NCBI GenBank assembly: GCA_045106555.1
Contig: JBGCET010000003.1
Location: 1-64,000 of the forward strand
Direction: 5' to 3'
DNA: 64,000 nt
Source of the DNA: JANQOZ01 sp045106555
GTDB lineage: Bacteria; Pseudomonadota; Gammaproteobacteria; Xanthomonadales; SZUA-38
In this document: one piece after another, positions 1-9,023 of the stretch
How positions within the stretch are numbered: position 1 is the first letter of the stretch
How the letters are laid out: each line of letters opens with the position of its first letter
Position numbers and translations under genes: made by a program
The notes under the pieces: model-generated
Told to the model about the DNA's origin: nothing
Databases searched by the model: none
What the model saw: the letters and a program-made list of their open reading frames with translations, nothing else

Positions 1-987
1 CGTTCCTAACGGCTGATTGGCAGTTGAGTCGAACAGAAAATCTGCTTCGGCGTTGGCGAAGGAGTGATTGCCCTCAATGGCAGTGACCAGCGCGCCGTTA
101 TCAGCCTGGCTGGTGACAAGATACCCGCGACCGGTGCTCGCAGAAACCGTGTTGTTAATCAGGTTCAGCGCGCCGCTCGCGTCTGCAGAAATGTTCAAAT
201 CGATGCCGTGGGTCATCCCTTGGGTTGCGTAAATCGTGTTGTGGCTGACGCTTAAGTCAGAATTGGACTGCACTGAGCCTTTGATGCCCGCAGCAAAGGA
301 GCCGACACTTCCGGTACCCGATACGATGTTGCTGATCACCTCTACCTGGCTTTGGCTTGCCGGCGCAAGCTCCAGGAACAGTCCGTTGGTGCTGTTGGCG
401 GGCGTCGTGGTCGTCACGACGTTTCGCGCAATGCGCGCATTTACCCGTTCGTCACTTCTGACCTGCAGTCGCAGCCCGGTGCCGGAGCTTTCAATCCGAT
501 TGTCTTCAACCACAATCTGGGCGGGAACTTCGGCCCCGATAAAAACTCCGTTGGTGATTACATCACCGTCGTCAATTTGGATCACATTTTGGCGTAAGAA
601 AAGTGAGTGATCGCTGGCAGTTAAAAAACTGACAAACACACGGGTGTTGTTCAGCGTCAACCCCTCAACGGTGACCGATTGCTCGGGCGTAGCTGTGGCC
701 GACACCACAACAACGGTCAACGTTTGCGCTGTGCTGCCAGCGCCTATCACCGGCGAAATCCCATCTGCCGCCCGCAGTACCAGGCTCTTATTGATCAACA
801 GGTCTTCGTCGATGGGCGTGGCCGTGGCTACGTCGACAATGTCGCCTTCTTCGGCATTGTCGATACAGGCCTGCAGGGTGGTGGTGCAGCCGGTCGAAAG
901 CGGGAACACGTGGAGGCCATCACCGCCGGGGTCTGGCTGCGAGAACAAAACGGCGGAAAGGAGCGTGCTGGTAAGCGTAAGGGCCAT
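1..987 (-). CDS. Exported right-handed beta-helix protein, 3' end cut by the window
   Basis: An open frame of 329 codons runs from an ATG at 987 to the left edge without a stop, so the C-terminus is missing. The first residues (MALTLTSTLLSAVLFSQ) form a short signal peptide. The mature start has a CTTTLQACIDNAEEGDIV stretch followed by 'VLRAADG', the usual opening of parallel beta-helix proteins. Successive N-rich rungs follow (VVEDNRIESS, ARIARNVV, VISNIVSG, VSHNTIYATQG, LNLINNTVSAS), which fit right-handed parallel beta-helix/NosD-like repeats. AGGA lies about 12 bases before the start. The function is unknown; surface adhesion or polysaccharide binding are the usual roles of such folds. 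It is divergent from the dehydrogenase gene at 1127. Because the 3' end is outside the window, it cannot be told whether it carries the FE tail seen on other exported proteins here. Confidence 0.8.
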   Translation of the reverse strand, partial: MALTLTSTLLSAVLFSQPDPGGDGLHVFPLSTGCTTTLQACIDNAEEGDIVDVATATPIDEDLLINKSLVLRAADGISPVIGAGSTAQTLTVVVVSATATPEQSVTVEGLTLNNTRVFVSFLTASDHSLFLRQNVIQIDDGDVITNGVFIGAEVPAQIVVEDNRIESSGTGLRLQVRSDERVNARIARNVVTTTTPANSTNGLFLELAPASQSQVEVISNIVSGTGSVGSFAAGIKGSVQSNSDLSVSHNTIYATQGMTHGIDLNISADASGALNLINNTVSASTGRGYLVTSQADNGALVTAIEGNHSFANAEADFLFDSTANQPLGT

Positions 988-1126
988 CAAAGTTATCGAG
1001 TTTTTTCCTGATCACCTAAATCTTAGCGTATACCCAGGGTTTAGCGTGGAGCGGCCTTCATGAAAGAGATAACTCGGTGCCGTGCATGCTAGGCTGGGCG
1101 TCGATTTTTTAGAGGCAAACTGACCG

Positions 1127-2086
1127 ATGAAAAACCCCAACTTTTTACTATTTCGATGTATTGCGCTCGTCGCTTTCTTGCTGCCTTTTGGCGCATCGGC
1201 GGATCATCATCAGAAATCCATACTCGTCACCGGAGCCAGCACAGGCATTGGCCGTCATTTGACCGAAACGCTTGTCCAGAGCGGGCATCACGTGTACGCC
1301 GGCGCGCGGAAAGAAAAAGATCTGGCGGCCCTCAACGCCCTGGAAAACGTCACTGCCGTGCGTCTGGACGTCACTAAGCAGGATCAGGTAGATGCCGTGG
1401 TCGCTCTGATTAAGAAAAGCGGCAGCGGTTTGTACGGTCTGGTCAACAATGCCGGGGTCGGTGCCGGTGATGAAATCGTTGGAACGCCCTTGTCCGAACA
1501 GACCTTTGTTTATAACGTGAACGTGGAGGGGGTTTACCGCACCACCCAGGCCTTTGCGCCGCTGGTGATTGAATCCAAAGGCCGAATTGTTACCACCGGT
1601 TCCATTGCCGGCACCCTGTCGTGGGCGGGAGGTAGCGCTTACAGCGGCAGCAAACATTGGATTGAGGCGTTAACCGATGCACTGGCCGCTGAAATGCAGC
1701 CACTGGGTGTATCAGTGAGTGTCGTAGAGCCCGGTAACTACAAGTCCAACATCCGGCGTACCGGTGCCGCGCGAGATTTGAAGGTGCAAGAGGCCGTGGG
1801 CAATGCAGTCACCGAGGAAATGCGCGAGGCACTTGAAGAGACGGCGAAGTTTGAAGTGTCTCTCAAAGAGCCCGAGGAGGTTTCGGAGGCGTTTATGCAT
1901 GCCCTGTTCGACGACGCGCCGCTAAGACGCTACGTGGTGGTACCTAATGCTGATGAGCAGAGCAGAACCATTCGCACCAAAGTGCGTGAATTGGTTCAAC
2001 TCAATACCTGGGGGCCTTACAGTTACAGTCGGGAGGAATTGGTGAAAATTCTCGACGAGACGTTAGCGGCCCAAGACGCACCCTGA
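1127..2086 (+). CDS. Short-chain dehydrogenase/reductase with an N-terminal signal peptide
   Basis: This 319-residue classical SDR has the cofactor motif TGASTGIG near residues 35-42, the structural NNAG motif (LVNNAGVGAG) and a catalytic YxxxK (YSGSK) with an upstream Ser (TGSIAG). By pattern it resembles retinol or 11-beta-hydroxysteroid dehydrogenase-like members. It begins with a basic start, a hydrophobic run (CIALVAFLLPFG) and a signal-peptidase-like ASA-D site, so export or membrane anchoring is predicted. That is odd, because NAD(P)(H) is cytoplasmic. Its TGA stop overlaps the ATG of the next gene (TGATG), implying translational coupling with the large exported NHL/caspase-like protein. 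The substrate cannot be read from the sequence. An alternative is that the segment is an uncleaved membrane anchor with the enzyme facing the cytoplasm. Confidence 0.85.
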   Translation: MKNPNFLLFRCIALVAFLLPFGASADHHQKSILVTGASTGIGRHLTETLVQSGHHVYAGARKEKDLAALNALENVTAVRLDVTKQDQVDAVVALIKKSGSGLYGLVNNAGVGAGDEIVGTPLSEQTFVYNVNVEGVYRTTQAFAPLVIESKGRIVTTGSIAGTLSWAGGSAYSGSKHWIEALTDALAAEMQPLGVSVSVVEPGNYKSNIRRTGAARDLKVQEAVGNAVTEEMREALEETAKFEVSLKEPEEVSEAFMHALFDDAPLRRYVVVPNADEQSRTIRTKVRELVQLNTWGPYSYSREELVKILDETLAAQDAP

Positions 2087-5000
2087 TGGCAAAGCATCAG
2101 CGCCTGATGAGGATTGGAATGGTTGCTGCGGCAGCGCTGCTGACCAGTACCGCCGCGTTCGCCGGTGCCAGCCAATATCGCTTTGAGCGGCTGTGGCCCG
2201 TTTTGCAGCAACCTTGGTACTTCCTGGCCGCGAGCATTGCAGTCGATGATGACGGCTTTGTTTACTTAAGCGATTTTAATTCCGCTCGGGTTCAAAAGTT
2301 CACCCTCCAGGGTCAGTACATTACCCAATGGGGGTCTGACGGCACGGGGCCTGGAGAATTTCGCACACCCCAGGGGGTGGTTGTGGACTCCAAAGGCAAC
2401 GTCTATGTGGGTGACCGAAGCAATAACCGAGTGCAGAAATTTACCAGCAACGGCGAATATCTGACGGAGTTTGGATCTGCCGGTAGTGGCCCGGGGCAAA
2501 TATCCTTGCCCAGGTCATTGAGCATTGATGGTTTGGACGCCATCTATGTCATTGAGCTCGGAAATTCCCGGGTGTCCAAATTCATTCCGCCAGACACCGA
2601 CGACCCCAGGATGCCTCATCAGTTCGAGTTCAGCTTTGGTTCTCCCGGCCTTGGCGAAGGGCAATTCACCACAGTCGCCACCGCTGTGGTTCATGAAACC
2701 GGCGATATTTTTGTCGCCTCCCATGGCGGCGACCGAATTCAAAAGTTCAACGCCAGTGGCGAGTTTCTGCTCCAGTTCGGCACAATCGGCTCTGGGCCCG
2801 GTGAGTTTGTTAATCCCCGTGGGTTGGCCATCAATCGCAACGATGAGCTGCTGGTTGGCGATTCCAACAACCGCATCCAGGTGTTTGACTTGGGCGGCAA
2901 CTTCCTGCGCCAAGTGGGGCCTATTGCCCCTCCGGAACAGGGATTTTTGGCTGCCGGCGATATCGATATTCTTCCCAGCGGTGAACTGGTTTTAGCCAAT
3001 CTTTTCACTGGCGCCATTGTAAAGACGGCCGCGGACGGAAGTGTGCAAGCAACATTCACCTCCCAGGGCAATACGCCAGGGCGTTTTCAAAACCCTACTG
3101 GACTTGCGATCAACGCCGCAAACCAGATTGTTGTCAGCCATACCCCTTCCGCGGGCGGAAACCGGGTGCAGATTTTTGACGAAGATGGCCGTTACCAGTC
3201 TGAGTACACCTTGGCGGAGTCCGCTTCGCTGCTGGCATTCGGTGACAACGACAGGCTCTACACCGCAGACCAAAACGGCATTTTGATTTATGATCCAGCC
3301 ACCGGCGGCGCGCCTTCCGATCCACCGGAATTGACCACCAGCGTATCCAACTTTACGTTCCTTGACCGGGTCGTCGTGGCGGGTAAAAACGGGCTGGATT
3401 TGCTAGTCAATTTGAGTTTCGACCTGACAGTCATCCCGCCAACTCTAGGCACTCTGAACTCGGAGCTGGCTGTGACCCAGGCCATTGTGCAGGCCGACTT
3501 TAACGGCGACAGACAGGTAGATATCGCCTACGGCCGAGACGGCGAGAATGGTGTGTTGATCGGCGATTTTCCGGCATCAATCAATACCACCATGCCCATT
3601 AGTGCTGATATCGATGATACCCGGGCACTGGTCGCCCTGGACATTGATGGAAACGGCACCGTGGATCTGGTTACCGGCAATGCGGGCACCGCAAACCGTG
3701 TGTTTGTTAACGATGGCGGCGGGGTATTTACGCCCGCAGGCACTGTTGGTCTGGCGAATGGCCAGACGCGGGCATTATCTGTGGCAGACGTGGACAGCAA
3801 CGGAACGCTGGATCTGTTTATCGGTAATGCCGGCGGCCAAAGTCGCATTTACCTGGGTGACGGGGTCGGGGGGTTTAACGCCGGCCAAGCGATCGGCGGG
3901 CCCAACGAATCCATCGTGGCGGCGGGGTTTTTTGATGCTGACCGAAACGGCACCATCGATTTGGTTGTAGCGCGCAATGGAACCAACCAGCTCTACATCA
4001 ACACGGCTGGTACCTTTGCCGCGCCGGTGGATTTGTCCAGCGATGCCCAAGACACCCGGGCGCTGGCGTTTGTTGACGTCAACCGCGATGGTTTTACCGA
4101 CGTGGTGGCGGGGAACTTTGATCAGATCAACCGCTATTATCTAAACGGCGGCGATGGCAGTACCTGGTCCGGCATTGACCTTGGGACGGAGGTGGAGTCT
4201 ACAACAGCTCTGGCCACCTATATTGAGAACGTAACTCCGGCAGTGATTGTGGGTAACGCAGGGGATGCTGATCGGGCGTACACCGCCGACCGGTTTGATC
4301 CAGCGACGCCGTTTTCTCAAACCACGGTTCTGCCAGACAATGGCAATCAGGACACCCGTGCACTGGTAACCATCAGAGATCTTGATCCCAGGCAGCTGGG
4401 TGAGTTGACCAACCCTAGCAGCCTGGTGTTCAGCCCAGCGAGTCAGCTTTACGTCACTGACTTCCAGCTCGGCAAGGTGGTTCGGTACAATGCTGATGGT
4501 GTTCCGTTAGCTGAAACCACCTTGGACCCGGAGCCAGGTCTGACGAGGGTGGGTCTTAACGGTCTGGCGGTGGACGCGGCAGAGCGGCTTTACGTAACCG
4601 ACAGCGAGAACAATCGCGTATACCGCTTTATTCCTCCGACAGATCTCAATAGCAACGACCCGCATACGCTGGACCAGACCTTTGGTGTGCCGGGCGACGC
4701 TGATGGGCAGCTTAACAGTCCCGCCACCATTACTGTGCTCAGCAGCGGCAACCTGGCTATCGGTGATATCAACAATCGAGTTCAGCTGTTCACCGCTGGT
4801 GGGAACTTCCTATCGAGCTTCGGGCAGTTTGGATCAACGCCCGGTGCCTTTGGGTCAGTTAACCTGATTCGCGAGCTGAGTGATGGTCGTCTCAGCATTG
4901 TCGACCAGCGCTTCAGCCGGGTGCAGACGTTCACGCCCCAGATAGTGACCGACAACACCAAAGTGATTGTGGTGGCTGGCGGCGGCCCTTATCCGGGTAA

Positions 5001-7050
5001 TGCCCTGTGGAACGCCACTCAAAACAACGCCAACTTTGCTTATCGGGTTTTGGTGAGCCAGGGCTTTACCAAGGACACTATCTTTTATCTGTCGGACGAT
5101 ACCGACTTGGATCTTGACGGCAATGGTTTGCCTGATGACGTAGACGGGGCGGCGTCAGTGGCCAATTTGAACGATGCCTTCACCACCTTTGCGGCGGATG
5201 CGGACAATCTGGTGGTGTACCTGATTGATCATGGCGGAATGGACACCTTTCGCATGAGTGGTACCGAGACGCTGGCCTCCGGAGAACTGGGGACTTTGCT
5301 GGATACTTGGCAGGGCGCAGCAGCTAACCGTCGGGTCACCGCCATTTACGATGCTTGTCAGTCTGGTTCGTTTCTGGATGAAATTCGCTCAGAGATGTTC
5401 GACCGTATTGTTATCACCAGTTCTGGCGCAGAGGAAAACGCCTACTTTGTTTCCCAAGGCACCCTGTCGTTTTCCAATCAGTTTTGGACTCACATATTCA
5501 ACGGTCTTTCGCTGGAAGGTGCGTTTACCCTAGCGTCGCAGACTCAGTCCACGTCCTTTCCTGAGCAAACGCCAATGGTGGACGCTGATGGTGACGGCAT
5601 GGCGAACAGCAGTTTTGACCTGGCCCGTTTGAGCGGTCAATTTATTGGCAACGGCACGCAGATTTTTGGTTCCGTGCCCACGGTGGGGAACGTTACGGTC
5701 AGCGCGCCCAGCGGCAGTTCTGCCACCGTTGATGCCAGTAACGTGGTGGACGGTGATGGCATCGGGCGGGTGTGGATGGTACTCAGGCCACCTGGGTTTA
5801 ACCCGGGGTCGCCGGACAACCCGGTACAGGACTTGCCGACAGTGGAACTGGCGCGAGATCCAGGGACTGATGACTACTCGGCAACGTTTAATGGGTTTAG
5901 CAGTGAAGGGACTTACCAGATTACGGTCTATGCACAGGATGCGGTGGGCAACACGGCAGTGCCTGAAGTCGCGTTCCTGACGATCAACAATCCGCTGCGT
6001 CGCAAGGCTATCGTCGTATCGGCCGGTGAGCCGGGAGACCCGGCGGCGGGCTCGACTGGCGTAAACGCCTCGTTGGCGAACAGTGCGCTGTTGCAGCAGG
6101 GTTATGGTCCCGATGGCAGCACCTGCACCCAAACCTTGTGTGACGACATCCAGTTTCTCAGTAACAGCGGTGTCGCCGGACTGGACGCTGCCGCAACGTT
6201 GTCCAATCTGGAATTTGCCATTACTGACTGGGCCATACGGGACGGTCAGGATTTGGTGGTGTACCTGGTGGGCACGCCAGAGGCCGGTGGCTTAAGGATG
6301 AACAGTGGTGAGGTGTTAACCGCCCCTGATCTGGCCAGCTGGCTGAACACCGCACAGCAGTCGCTGCCAGGCGCCGTTGTGGTGGTTTACGACGGCGAGC
6401 TGTCGGGCGATTTTCTTCCGGCACTAGCTCCGATGAACGATGAAGATCGCATCGTTATTGCCAGCGATGGCGACACCTTGCGCTGCAATCTGGTGCTGGA
6501 TGAAGACATCAGCTTTTCCCGCTATTTTTGGGGTCAAGTGCTGAACGGCGCTACGGTGCGCCAGGCGTTCAACCTGGCCCGCCAAGGCATTCGCTTTTCC
6601 GAGCGCAGCCAAACGCCACTGCTGGACGATAACGGCAATGGAGTCGGCAACGAATTTACCGACGGGCTGTTTTCGCGGAACTACTCGCTAGGTTCAGGGG
6701 TTCTGCTGGCAGGCGATGAACCGCTAGTGGCTTCGCTGACCGTGCCAGATACCATCAGCGGCGTAACTGCTGTTGAACTGGTGGCCGAGGGTGTCACCAG
6801 CACCGGCGAAATCATGTCGGTGGAGGCCATAGTGACGTTGCCAACCTGCGAAGAGTTTCGCTTGCCGATGATCAATGAAGGCGGCGGCCGCTACACCGTT
6901 CAGACTCAGCTTTTCAGCGATTTTTCCGGCGTTCACGATGTCGCCGTTATTGCCCGGGACGACGAAGGGCTCAGCTCCTTGCCAGCATCAGCCAGCGTGG
7001 ATCAGCAATCGGGCAGTCTGCTGTTTACTGACAGTTTCGAGAGTCCGTGA
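2086..7050 (+). CDS. Giant exported NHL/FG-GAP protein with two legumain/caspase-like (C13) domains
   Basis: This protein has 1654 residues, with a signal peptide at residues 1-26 (AAFA-G). NHL-type propeller repeats (GxFxxPxGVxVDxxGNVYVxDxxNNRVQKF) fill about residues 60-330 and return at about 777-955. FG-GAP/VCBS repeats with Ca-binding-like DxDxNGxxDL loops fill about 460-770. At about 958-1185 there is a clan CD cysteine-peptidase-like domain with DHGG (H1049) and DACQSGSF (C1091). A linker follows, then a second copy at about 1305-1538 in which these positions are T1397 and E1438, so it should be inactive. The C-terminus ends LLFTDSFESP, matching the tail of three other exported proteins in the window. 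Its start codon overlaps the stop of the exported SDR. A role in cell-surface protein processing is possible, but no substrate can be inferred. Confidence 0.88.
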   Translation: MAKHQRLMRIGMVAAAALLTSTAAFAGASQYRFERLWPVLQQPWYFLAASIAVDDDGFVYLSDFNSARVQKFTLQGQYITQWGSDGTGPGEFRTPQGVVVDSKGNVYVGDRSNNRVQKFTSNGEYLTEFGSAGSGPGQISLPRSLSIDGLDAIYVIELGNSRVSKFIPPDTDDPRMPHQFEFSFGSPGLGEGQFTTVATAVVHETGDIFVASHGGDRIQKFNASGEFLLQFGTIGSGPGEFVNPRGLAINRNDELLVGDSNNRIQVFDLGGNFLRQVGPIAPPEQGFLAAGDIDILPSGELVLANLFTGAIVKTAADGSVQATFTSQGNTPGRFQNPTGLAINAANQIVVSHTPSAGGNRVQIFDEDGRYQSEYTLAESASLLAFGDNDRLYTADQNGILIYDPATGGAPSDPPELTTSVSNFTFLDRVVVAGKNGLDLLVNLSFDLTVIPPTLGTLNSELAVTQAIVQADFNGDRQVDIAYGRDGENGVLIGDFPASINTTMPISADIDDTRALVALDIDGNGTVDLVTGNAGTANRVFVNDGGGVFTPAGTVGLANGQTRALSVADVDSNGTLDLFIGNAGGQSRIYLGDGVGGFNAGQAIGGPNESIVAAGFFDADRNGTIDLVVARNGTNQLYINTAGTFAAPVDLSSDAQDTRALAFVDVNRDGFTDVVAGNFDQINRYYLNGGDGSTWSGIDLGTEVESTTALATYIENVTPAVIVGNAGDADRAYTADRFDPATPFSQTTVLPDNGNQDTRALVTIRDLDPRQLGELTNPSSLVFSPASQLYVTDFQLGKVVRYNADGVPLAETTLDPEPGLTRVGLNGLAVDAAERLYVTDSENNRVYRFIPPTDLNSNDPHTLDQTFGVPGDADGQLNSPATITVLSSGNLAIGDINNRVQLFTAGGNFLSSFGQFGSTPGAFGSVNLIRELSDGRLSIVDQRFSRVQTFTPQIVTDNTKVIVVAGGGPYPGNALWNATQNNANFAYRVLVSQGFTKDTIFYLSDDTDLDLDGNGLPDDVDGAASVANLNDAFTTFAADADNLVVYLIDHGGMDTFRMSGTETLASGELGTLLDTWQGAAANRRVTAIYDACQSGSFLDEIRSEMFDRIVITSSGAEENAYFVSQGTLSFSNQFWTHIFNGLSLEGAFTLASQTQSTSFPEQTPMVDADGDGMANSSFDLARLSGQFIGNGTQIFGSVPTVGNVTVSAPSGSSATVDASNVVDGDGIGRVWMVLRPPGFNPGSPDNPVQDLPTVELARDPGTDDYSATFNGFSSEGTYQITVYAQDAVGNTAVPEVAFLTINNPLRRKAIVVSAGEPGDPAAGSTGVNASLANSALLQQGYGPDGSTCTQTLCDDIQFLSNSGVAGLDAAATLSNLEFAITDWAIRDGQDLVVYLVGTPEAGGLRMNSGEVLTAPDLASWLNTAQQSLPGAVVVVYDGELSGDFLPALAPMNDEDRIVIASDGDTLRCNLVLDEDISFSRYFWGQVLNGATVRQAFNLARQGIRFSERSQTPLLDDNGNGVGNEFTDGLFSRNYSLGSGVLLAGDEPLVASLTVPDTISGVTAVELVAEGVTSTGEIMSVEAIVTLPTCEEFRLPMINEGGGRYTVQTQLFSDFSGVHDVAVIARDDEGLSSLPASASVDQQSGSLLFTDSFESP

Positions 7051-7113
7051 GGGTGGGATACTTTTTGGACGCGTTGAAGTCCGCGGCGCTGCAGAGATGA
7101 TATAGGAACGACT

Positions 7114-7380
7114 ATGGCCGGAGGATTTGCCAAAGACGGTGGTGTGCAGGAACAGATTGACGCCACAATCGAGGACGCCATTGCACGTGCACGCAGCGCT
7201 CTACCAAAGGGCGAGAGCCTTCGTCGCTGCGAGGAATGTGATAAGTCAATTCCCGAGCCCCGTCGCCAGGCGGTTCCGGGGGTGCGCCTGTGTGTGAACT
7301 GTCAGTCTCAGCACGACGATGCCAACAAGGCCCAGGCCGGCTATAACCGTCGAGGCAGCAAAGACAGTCAGTTGCGATAA
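7114..7380 (+). CDS. ybiI: DksA/TraR-family C4 zinc-finger protein, YbiI-like
   Basis: The 88-residue length matches E. coli YbiI. Recognisable parts are an N-terminal 'GGFAKDG...QIDATIEDAIARAR' helix, the four zinc-binding cysteines in CEEC...CVNC, the PGVRLC turn and a C-terminal YNRRGSKDSQLR that is nearly identical to YbiI. The family shares the zinc-finger end of DksA but lacks the long coiled-coil with the acidic tip, so it is not a full ppGpp cofactor; its cellular role is poorly defined. It lies 63 bases downstream of the giant NHL protein and just upstream of the TrhA-like gene, on the same strand. Assignment to the family is firm, but a function beyond zinc binding is not. Confidence 0.93.
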   Translation: MAGGFAKDGGVQEQIDATIEDAIARARSALPKGESLRRCEECDKSIPEPRRQAVPGVRLCVNCQSQHDDANKAQAGYNRRGSKDSQLR

Positions 7381-7430
7381 ACGATCTCATCGAGTCACTC
7401 GAAATATGAAAGCGGTAAATAGCGACGCGT

Positions 7431-8090
7431 GTGAGCGCGCCTCAGGCAAACGTCATGTACCACGGTGAACGGCTCAACAGCATTTCCCATCTAGTAGGCA
7501 CCGCGTTTGCCCTGATGGGGCTGGGTGCACTGTTGACGGTGGCCATCAACAGCAGCGATGGCTGGATGATTGCCAGTTTTGCCATCTTCGGTCTCAGCAT
7601 GGTTTTGCTCTATACCATGTCGACTCTTTACCACAGCTTTAAGGCGGTTCGGGTTAAGGCAATATTTCAGGTGTTAGACCACATCTCGATTTACCTGCTG
7701 ATTGCCGGCACTTACACACCTTACATGCTGGTGACTCTGCGCGGCGGCAGTGGCTGGCTGATCATGTCCGTGATCTGGGCCTTGACGGTGATTGGTATAT
7801 TGCTTGAGGCGTTGCCGATACGTCGGCCCAAAGTAGTTCAGTTGGCCATCTATCTGGGCATGGGTTGGGCCTGCGCGTTTGACTTTGGCAGCCTTACGGC
7901 GCTGTTGGATTCTGCCGGCGTAACCTGGTTGACCGCTGGCGGGATCGCGTACACCCTTGGCGTGGTGTTCTACTTGCTAGACACCATGAAGCAAATGCCC
8001 TACGCCCACGGCATCTGGCACTTTTTTGTCATGGGCGGCACCGTCTGTCATTTCATTTCAATTATTGGTTATGTGCGGCCGCTGATTTAA
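7431..8090 (+). CDS. Hemolysin III / TrhA (YqfA) family membrane protein
   Basis: This 219-residue, seven-helix PAQR-superfamily protein shows the family landmarks: NSISHLVG near the N-terminus, STLYHSF after helix 2, LDHISIYLLIAGTYTPY, ALPIRRPK, LGMGWAC and a C-terminal 'YAHGIWHFFVMGGTVCHF'. The His residues in SxxxH, DH and HxxxH form the predicted metal site. The family is linked to membrane homeostasis (TrhA) in E. coli rather than proven haemolysis. The frame opens with GTG at 7431. An in-frame ATG at 7455 (MYHGERLN) is an alternative start, and neither has a strong ribosome-binding site. It lies in the inner membrane and is probably transcribed with ybiI. Confidence 0.9.
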   Translation: MSAPQANVMYHGERLNSISHLVGTAFALMGLGALLTVAINSSDGWMIASFAIFGLSMVLLYTMSTLYHSFKAVRVKAIFQVLDHISIYLLIAGTYTPYMLVTLRGGSGWLIMSVIWALTVIGILLEALPIRRPKVVQLAIYLGMGWACAFDFGSLTALLDSAGVTWLTAGGIAYTLGVVFYLLDTMKQMPYAHGIWHFFVMGGTVCHFISIIGYVRPLI

Positions 8091-8099
8091 CGCCTCGGC

Positions 8100-8918
8100 T
8101 CACTGGTGAACCGCCGTCAGTGTATTGCGCACATCCTCAAAGCCCTGGCGAAATCCCACGATGCCGCCGGGAGCGCCGCCGGGACTGAGTACACGAAACC
8201 CCATGGGCCGCTCACTGTTATCGGTCCACAGATCAAAATTGAGACTAAAGGTTCCTCCATCCTCGGTTGGGAACGTCTCAACAAAGGTGTAGTGGCGAAT
8301 CGCGATAGAACGGGAGTTTCCCCATTCGATGGACTCTTGTCCCAGGTAACTCAACGTCGCTGTGCCGCCTGACAGCGTGCGCACCCGATCAAGATCCTGT
8401 CCTGCCCAGCGAAACAGCTGTTCTCCACCTCGGGACTGATCGTAATGACGGGTCATGGTAAACATGGCCAGAGCGCTGGGGCTCATATTCAGCAGGCAAT
8501 CGGGCTTACACACGGCGGTATGGGCGAGAGTCTGCTCGCCACTATCAACGCGAATGGCAGCGATGTCGTCCCGCCGATGCAGGGTAATATTGACGATCTG
8601 GTCATCGTACAGGCCAATACCTGCGGCGGATACGGCGTTCCAGCCAGCGTCATAGTCAAATCTACCTCTCACCCGATAACGCCCGTCCTTGGCATGAATC
8701 GTGTTGAGTAACGTCATGCCGCCGTCAGATCGGCGCAAGTACTCGAAGCTCTCTGTACGGGCAAAACGACCGGTGTCATCCACCACCATGACGCCGGCAT
8801 CGAGAAGTGTCGCGCCGGAAATTCCCGCATAGGTCGTTGTTTGGGCGTGTATCCCACCGGTGAAAAGGGCTGCAATTAGAATCCAAAATTGACCCAACCG
8901 TTGGCGTATTGTTGGCAT
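8100..8918 (-). CDS. Exported protein of unknown function
   Basis: The 272-residue protein starts at the ATG at 8918, chosen because it opens directly into a signal peptide (basic MPTIRQR, hydrophobic run, IHAQ cleavage site). The frame extends 31 codons upstream, but that part looks non-coding and would sit within the promoter region. The mature part is a mixed beta-rich sequence with two cysteines close together (VCKPDCLL) that could form a disulfide, and no transmembrane segment. I recognise no family. Its stop is ten bases from the end of the TrhA-like gene, with which it converges, and it is divergent from the membrane protein at 9024. Confidence 0.75.
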   Translation of the reverse strand: MPTIRQRLGQFWILIAALFTGGIHAQTTTYAGISGATLLDAGVMVVDDTGRFARTESFEYLRRSDGGMTLLNTIHAKDGRYRVRGRFDYDAGWNAVSAAGIGLYDDQIVNITLHRRDDIAAIRVDSGEQTLAHTAVCKPDCLLNMSPSALAMFTMTRHYDQSRGGEQLFRWAGQDLDRVRTLSGGTATLSYLGQESIEWGNSRSIAIRHYTFVETFPTEDGGTFSLNFDLWTDNSERPMGFRVLSPGGAPGGIVGFRQGFEDVRNTLTAVHQ

Positions 8919-9023
8919 GGCGTTTGTCGATTCACGATGAAGGTATACGACACAATAACCCATAAATATCCTGTGGTCTGATAGAGTGCATCCCCTGCAG
9001 CGCCAGACCATCTCGGCGCATCT

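Noticed and set aside
1081..1097. Partial resemblance to the 22097/33550 element upstream of the left-edge gene (GCATGCACGG on the minus strand).
   Set aside because: Only about 11 of 17 positions match and the TGCAA units and phasing are missing.
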